DNA from: Flavobacterium fontis
GTDB lineage: Bacteria > Bacteroidota > Bacteroidia > Flavobacteriales > Flavobacteriaceae
Assembly (NCBI RefSeq): GCF_900129405.1
Contig: NZ_FQVQ01000010.1
Span: forward strand, 1-64,000
Length of the DNA stretch: 64,000 bases
Direction: 5' to 3'
Shown: positions 59,832 to 64,000 of the stretch, in pieces
How the letters are laid out: each line of letters opens with the position of its first letter
Numbering within the stretch: position 1 is the stretch's first letter
Program-made: the position numbers and the translations under genes
The notes under the pieces: generated by a model
What the model was told of the DNA's origin: nothing
Database searches by the model: none
What the model saw: only the letters and a program-made list of their open reading frames with translations

Positions 59832-60697
59832 TATTCGTTTCCTGCTCGAAATAAAAATTCTTTTTCCGCTTGGGTTAAACTGTCATAACCCGATTGACTA
59901 ATTTTATCTAAAATCTCATCAATTTGTTGTTGTTTTTTGTCTTTTAAAACCACTTTAGAGGTGGTGCTTGTTGTTTTCCGTTGCGGATTTTTGTGCACAC
60001 GGGTAAACGGCGACTTCGATTTGGGTTGCCCTAAAGTAGCAAAAAAAGTAATAATTTTCGTCACCGGTTGACTTAAGTCTGTACCCGATTGCAACAACTT
60101 CATGTAGAGAACCCCAAAGGTTGCCCCCGCGAGATGTGCGATATGTCCGCCTGTATTCGACATGGAGATTTGCAAAACGTCTAAGAGTAAAATAACCCCT
60201 GTTACATGCCATAGCTTTACGTTTCCAATCAGTAACAATCGTAACTCCATAAGCGGTTGGTAAACGGTGACCGCGGTTAAAACGGCCAAAACAGCTCCTG
60301 AAGCCCCTACAATGATGCCGTTACCGCCCAACAAAGTATAGGCAATACTGTAAGCCAATCCCGAAAACAAGAGGCTGAAGAGGTACATCCCCAAAAATTG
60401 CTTTTGGGTAAAAAAGGTTTGAAACAGTCGCCCTGCAAAATTGAGCATGACCATATTGAAAAACAGGTGAAAAAATCCGGAATGCAAAAAACCATACGAG
60501 ATTAAGGTCCATGGCTTAAACAACCAAGCGTTGAAACTCGAAGACAAGGCCAACCAATCGGGATAGGCAAAAAATCCTTCACGAAATTGGTAAAAGAAAG
60601 GAATGGCCAGAATAAAAACGCCTACATTCCAGTAAATAACCTGATTAACGATGCCGCCAATTCGGTATTGTAATTTGATATCTTCCCAGATACGCAT
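59831..60697 (-). CDS. Rhomboid family intramembrane serine protease, second copy
   Basis: 288 residues with about six helices. The catalytic serine is in GASGAVLAVLTAV (near 155) and the histidine in GGHIAHLAGATFG (near 190). The fold begins with HSGFFHLFFNMVML, the conserved rhomboid helix. The C-terminal 90 residues are cytoplasmic and charged, ending LTQAEKEFLFRAGNE (DUF6576-like). It starts 1 nt after the first rhomboid gene and its stop overlaps the EEP start. Substrates are unknown. Confidence 0.9.
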   Translation of the reverse strand: MRIWEDIKLQYRIGGIVNQVIYWNVGVFILAIPFFYQFREGFFAYPDWLALSSSFNAWLFKPWTLISYGFLHSGFFHLFFNMVMLNFAGRLFQTFFTQKQFLGMYLFSLLFSGLAYSIAYTLLGGNGIIVGASGAVLAVLTAVTVYQPLMELRLLLIGNVKLWHVTGVILLLDVLQISMSNTGGHIAHLAGATFGVLYMKLLQSGTDLSQPVTKIITFFATLGQPKSKSPFTRVHKNPQRKTTSTTSKVVLKDKKQQQIDEILDKISQSGYDSLTQAEKEFLFRAGNE

Positions 60698-60698
60698 A

Positions 60699-61499
60699 TT
60701 AATTCCAACGGTTTTGATTAAACTGATTTTTTCGCCACACCCACATCATGATAAATCCGAACAAGGCACCTCCAAGGTGGGCAAAATGGGCAATGCCTGT
60801 ACTGTTACCGCCAAAAATGGATGTCCCGCGGTAGCCCATGATCAAATCCAAAAGTACCAAAGCTGTGACATAATACTTTGCTTTAATGGGTACTGGAATA
60901 AACAACATCATCAATTCGGCATTGGGAAACATAAAGGCAAAAGCGACCAATAAACCATAAATAGCGCCCGAAGCTCCTACCATTGGGGTTTGGTATTCTT
61001 TTACGGCTAGCGTTAAGGTGTTGAATTGGTCTTGGGTAAAACGGTATTTCTCCAAAAGCGTATTCACCTCACCTACAATTTTATAATCGCGATCCACAGA
61101 AAGATTGTAATTGGCATTCATCAAGAAATTGAAATCATCGGGTGCGATTTGCAAACTCGACAATTGCTGAGCAACGTCTTGGACAATAAAAAAACTAACC
61201 CCCATGTGAACCAAAGCGGCGCCCAAACCACATGAAATGTAAAAAAACAAAAACTTGGAGCTACCCCAGATACGTTCCAACATGGTGCCAAAAGAAAACA
61301 AGGCAAACATATTGAAAAACAAATGCATGAATCCGCCGTGCATAAACATGTACGAGAAAAACTGCCACGAACGGAAGCTCTCATTTTTGAAATAATGCAA
61401 AGCAAAATAATCGGTGGCATGAACCAAAGGAATACACCCCAAAAAGAAAATAACATTGATGATTAAAAGCTGTTTAACCACAGGGGACAATTGCATCAT
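60699..61499 (-). CDS. Rhomboid family intramembrane serine protease, first copy
   Basis: 266 residues. Six helices, with HGGFMHLFFNMFALFSFG, the catalytic serine in GASGAIYGLLVAFAF (near 160) and the histidine in GIAHFAHLGGALFGF (near 230). A hydrophilic region of about 60 residues (near 95-150) is inserted between helices two and four; it is absent from the second copy. The start overlaps the mutL stop, ATGATG within CTATGATG, so translation is coupled. A tandem rhomboid pair after mutL is usual in Flavobacteriia. Confidence 0.9.
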   Translation of the reverse strand: MMQLSPVVKQLLIINVIFFLGCIPLVHATDYFALHYFKNESFRSWQFFSYMFMHGGFMHLFFNMFALFSFGTMLERIWGSSKFLFFYISCGLGAALVHMGVSFFIVQDVAQQLSSLQIAPDDFNFLMNANYNLSVDRDYKIVGEVNTLLEKYRFTQDQFNTLTLAVKEYQTPMVGASGAIYGLLVAFAFMFPNAELMMLFIPVPIKAKYYVTALVLLDLIMGYRGTSIFGGNSTGIAHFAHLGGALFGFIMMWVWRKNQFNQNRWN

Positions 61500-63361
61500 A
61501 GCGAAAATTTTTTATCGATTTCATCCACACTCATTGTGATAAAGGTGGGCTTTTGTTGAGGACTTACATTGGGATCTTTGCAGGCAAAAAGGCCGTTGAC
61601 TATCATTTCTTGTTCTTTTTCCGATAAAACAACCCCTTTTTTGATCGACAAGGATCGTGCCATCGCTTTGGCCAAGGTATCGTTGGGACTAAAACTGTCG
61701 GTAAATCCTTCCTGAAACGCATGCAAAACCGTTTCAAACACGCTAGGAATGGCTTGCGCTGTCGTATTGACAGGAATGCCACTCACCACAACCCCTTCGG
61801 TTTCCCAGCGTTCAAACTGGAATCCCACAGCCTGAAGCGCAGGTTCGAGTTCGACCAATAAATGCATTTCAACCGGTGTAAACGACAGCGACAAGGGAAA
61901 CAAAAGTTGCTGACTTGCGGCTTGTTGCACCGTTATTTGCGTTAAAAACTGCTCATAAAGAATTCGTTGGTGCGCTCGGTTTTGATGAATAAACATAAGC
62001 CCCGATTTGATAGGACTTACGATATATTTTCGCTGCAACTGATAGGTTTTGGTAACGGCAGCCTCGGGTTCTTGATCATTGAATAACGAAGGTGTGGCGC
62101 GTTCATGCGCTGATTCGGGAACATACATCGCTTCGGTATCTTGTTTTAAACCAACATACAAACTCTCCCACGAAGCCGAAGAGGGCGCTGGAGTAAACCG
62201 TTGTTGGCGAACCGATTGTTGCGTTGATGTTGATCGAACAGGAGTACTATCATCGGCAAACGGATTGTAATGCTGATCGACTTGAATGGTAGGATAAGCG
62301 GCCTCTTTATGCTGATACTCGTAGGGCGTATCCAAATTAGGATCGCGCTCAAAATCCAAAACGGGAGCCACATTAAACTGCCCCAAACTGTGTTTGACCG
62401 CTGCCCGTAATATAGCATAAAGCGCCTGTTCATCATCGAACTTAATTTCGGTTTTGGTAGGATGGATATTGATGTCAATGGTATGCGGAGGCACATCCAA
62501 ATAGATAAAATAACTGGGTTGCATGCCTTCTTTCAACAAGCCTTCATAGGCCGACAACACGGCATGATGAAGGTAACTGCTTCGAATGTAGCGGTCGTTG
62601 ACGAAAAAAAACTGCTCGCCCTTATTTTTTTTGGCAAATTCAGGTTTTCCAATAAATCCTTGAACACTCACAATTTCCGTAGTTTCTTGAACCGGAACGA
62701 GCTTTTCATTGGTTTTTCCTGCAAACAAATTCACAATGCGTTGCCGCTGATTGGAAATAGGCAGATTAAAGGTTTCGCTGCCGTTGTGGATTAGGGTAAA
62801 ATGAATGCCGGGATGGGCCAAGGCAACCCGTTGGAACTCATCCATGACATGGCGAAACTCTATGTGTTCGGACTTTAAAAAATTTCGTCGGGCGGGAATA
62901 TTGAAAAACAAATTTTTAATCGCAAAGGACGTCCCTTTGGGGACTACTGCGGGATCTTGGGCAATAAACTTGCTCCCCTCGATGATGATATGAGTCCCCA
63001 ACTCGTCTTCGGCTTGTCGGGTTTTCATTTCAACATGAGCAATCGCCGCTATGGAGGCCAGGGCTTCCCCTCGAAACCCTTTGGTATGAATAGAAAATAA
63101 GTCCTCTGCATGACGAATCTTGGAGGTCGCATGGCGTTCAAAACAAAGGCGGGCGTCGGTGACATTCATACCAATGCCATTATCGACTACCTGTACCAAG
63201 GACTTACCGGCGTCTTTAACAATCAACTTAATGTCGGTTGCCTTCGCATCTACCGCATTTTCGAGCAATTCTTTTACCACAGAAGCCGGACGTTGTACCA
63301 CCTCACCTGCGGCAATTTGGTTGGCAACGTGATCGGGAAGTAATTGAATTATTGACGACAT
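61496..63361 (-). CDS. mutL: DNA mismatch repair protein MutL
   Basis: MutL couples mismatch recognition by MutS to later steps. 621 residues: N-terminal GHKL ATPase with DHVANQIAAGEVVQRP (9-24), ENAVDA and DNGIGM (near 60), GFRGEALASIAA (near 95), and FFFVNDRYI (near 250). A linker (about 330-430) rich in Gln/Ser/Thr follows. In the C-terminal domain the endonuclease site normally reading DQHA..E....E is HQNRAHQRILYE (about 455-466), so three metal ligands are changed. mutL heads an operon with two rhomboids and the EEP gene. Confidence 0.94.
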   Translation of the reverse strand: MSSIIQLLPDHVANQIAAGEVVQRPASVVKELLENAVDAKATDIKLIVKDAGKSLVQVVDNGIGMNVTDARLCFERHATSKIRHAEDLFSIHTKGFRGEALASIAAIAHVEMKTRQAEDELGTHIIIEGSKFIAQDPAVVPKGTSFAIKNLFFNIPARRNFLKSEHIEFRHVMDEFQRVALAHPGIHFTLIHNGSETFNLPISNQRQRIVNLFAGKTNEKLVPVQETTEIVSVQGFIGKPEFAKKNKGEQFFFVNDRYIRSSYLHHAVLSAYEGLLKEGMQPSYFIYLDVPPHTIDINIHPTKTEIKFDDEQALYAILRAAVKHSLGQFNVAPVLDFERDPNLDTPYEYQHKEAAYPTIQVDQHYNPFADDSTPVRSTSTQQSVRQQRFTPAPSSASWESLYVGLKQDTEAMYVPESAHERATPSLFNDQEPEAAVTKTYQLQRKYIVSPIKSGLMFIHQNRAHQRILYEQFLTQITVQQAASQQLLFPLSLSFTPVEMHLLVELEPALQAVGFQFERWETEGVVVSGIPVNTTAQAIPSVFETVLHAFQEGFTDSFSPNDTLAKAMARSLSIKKGVVLSEKEQEMIVNGLFACKDPNVSPQQKPTFITMSVDEIDKKFSL

Positions 63362-63405
63362 ACCATGCAGAAATTAGTAAACCTATCTTTTCAGACAAAT
63401 CCACG

Positions 63406-63413
63406 CAAAGTTA
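63406..63413 (-). promoter_or_regulatory. Promoter -7 box of mutL
   Basis: TAACTTTG on the minus strand, full match to TAnnTTTG, 44 nt before the ATG at 63361. Confidence 0.55.
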
Positions 63414-63429
63414 GCGAAAAACTAGGGTT

Positions 63430-63464
63430 TAAAAAACAAAAAATCCTGCCGCAGCGACAGGATT
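63430..63464 (-). terminator. Intrinsic terminator of ribH
   Basis: AATCCTG (63442-63448) pairs with CAGGATT (63458-63464) around a 9-nt loop; T-rich sequence follows on the minus strand. It ends just before the ribH stop. Confidence 0.75.
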
Positions 63465-63467
63465 CGA

Positions 63468-63959
63468 TTATTGTTTTGTTCGTTGCCGTAGCGCGGCCAT
63501 GTGAATCGCTGTGATGGCAGCTTCGACTCCTTTATTGCCATGCTTTCCACCACTTCGATCGATGGATTGTTGTTCGGTATTGTCGGTGAGCAAACAAAAA
63601 ATAACAGGTTGAGCTCCCAAGCAATTCAAATCTTTGATGCCTTGCGTTACCCCCTCACAAACAAACTCAAAATGCATGGTTTCCCCTTTGATCACGCAAC
63701 CAATCGTAATTACACAATCAACCGGTTGATCCATCATGCGTTTGGCACCGTAAATTAATTCAAAACTTCCGGGTACCTCCCAGGTCATGATGTTTTCAGG
63801 GCGAGCGCCACAATCGAGTAAGGTATGTAAAGCCCCTTGGTATAAGCCATGGGTAATGTGTCCATTCCAGGCAGAAACAACAATCCCAAACCGAAAGTCC
63901 TTCGCGTTTGGGATTGTATTTTTATCGTATTGGGATAAGTTTTTATTTTCCGTTGCCAT
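63468..63959 (-). CDS. ribH: 6,7-dimethyl-8-ribityllumazine synthase
   Basis: Lumazine synthase makes the lumazine precursor of riboflavin from a butanone phosphate and the ribityl-pyrimidine. 163 residues: FGIVVSAWNGHIT (about 24-36), TWEVPGSFELIYGAKRM (near 60-76), IGCVIKGETMHFEFVCEGVTQGI (near 87-109, with the catalytic His in MHFEF), and VIFCLLTDNTEQQSIDRSGGKHGNKG (near 120-145). All active-site blocks are present. The first 20 residues are a polar extension. No other riboflavin gene is visible. An upstream gene would lie beyond the right edge. Confidence 0.95.
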   Translation of the reverse strand: MATENKNLSQYDKNTIPNAKDFRFGIVVSAWNGHITHGLYQGALHTLLDCGARPENIMTWEVPGSFELIYGAKRMMDQPVDCVITIGCVIKGETMHFEFVCEGVTQGIKDLNCLGAQPVIFCLLTDNTEQQSIDRSGGKHGNKGVEAAITAIHMAALRQRTKQ

Positions 63960-64000
63960 GCGTAATAGGGCGTACTAGATCATGAAGTGGAATTACTTCA

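Overview
The window looks like chromosomal DNA from a member of the Flavobacteriia (Bacteroidota). The evidence is the gene families (DUF4293, DUF6048, DUF6095, DUF6146, DUF6452 and DUF6787 proteins, type IX secretion C-terminal domains, the LIC_10190-type membrane protein), the gene pairs typical of that class (rho with DUF4293, ferredoxin with acyl-CoA reductase, mutL with two rhomboids), and at least a dozen promoters carrying the Bacteroidota -7 motif TAnnTTTG. I see no phage, integron, conjugative element, insertion sequence, CRISPR array or rRNA. Most of the 64 kb is housekeeping DNA with short operons.

Layout. 0-8.6 kb: rho, small membrane and envelope genes, the truA-ABC exporter pair, and a glycosylase plus an exported deformylase-like protein. 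8.8-16.1 kb: dihydrolipoyl dehydrogenase, cysteine desulfurase, Smr protein, small membrane proteins, ornithine aminotransferase. 16.3-24.5 kb: rRNA methyltransferases, envelope proteins, a ZIP transporter, MurQ. 24.5-32 kb: TerC, topoisomerase IV (parE/parC, with a GxxExxY gene between them) and ychF. 32-44.4 kb: ferredoxin, acyl-CoA reductase, a secreted T9SS protein, serC and a serA-like gene, folE, an ABC ATPase, udk, a DivIC-like protein. 44.5-48 kb: both subunits of methylmalonyl-CoA mutase, then a long hexanucleotide repeat and tRNA-Pro(GGG). 48.6-53.4 kb: aminotransferase, LysR regulator, T9SS protein, a DECR-type reductase. 53.6-58.8 kb: parA-parB-DUF5683-dapB-lepB-wbqC, all on the plus strand. 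58.8-64 kb: ribH, mutL, two rhomboid proteases and an EEP-family protein, all on the minus strand.

How genes work together: serC and the dehydrogenase belong to serine synthesis; parE/parC form topoisomerase IV; parA/parB segregate the chromosome; the mutase subunits join propionyl-CoA and succinyl-CoA metabolism; lpdA serves 2-oxoacid dehydrogenases; ribH makes lumazine and folE makes dihydroneopterin triphosphate.

The least explained signals are intergenic. (1) A dispersed family of GC-rich elements built as conserved box / variable hairpin / conserved box, with about five copies plus one longer variant that may be a structured RNA. (2) Several intergenic arrays of short tandem units (6, 7, 8 and 14 bp). 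(3) A GxxExxY gene bounded by 20-nt inverted repeats between parC and parE. (4) A 64-nt composite hairpin and a 32-bp perfect palindrome. At protein level, Rho carries a long Asn/Gly-rich disordered insertion, MutL has a degraded endonuclease motif, and the deformylase homologue is exported with a changed motif II. I found no clear new defence or biosynthetic system.
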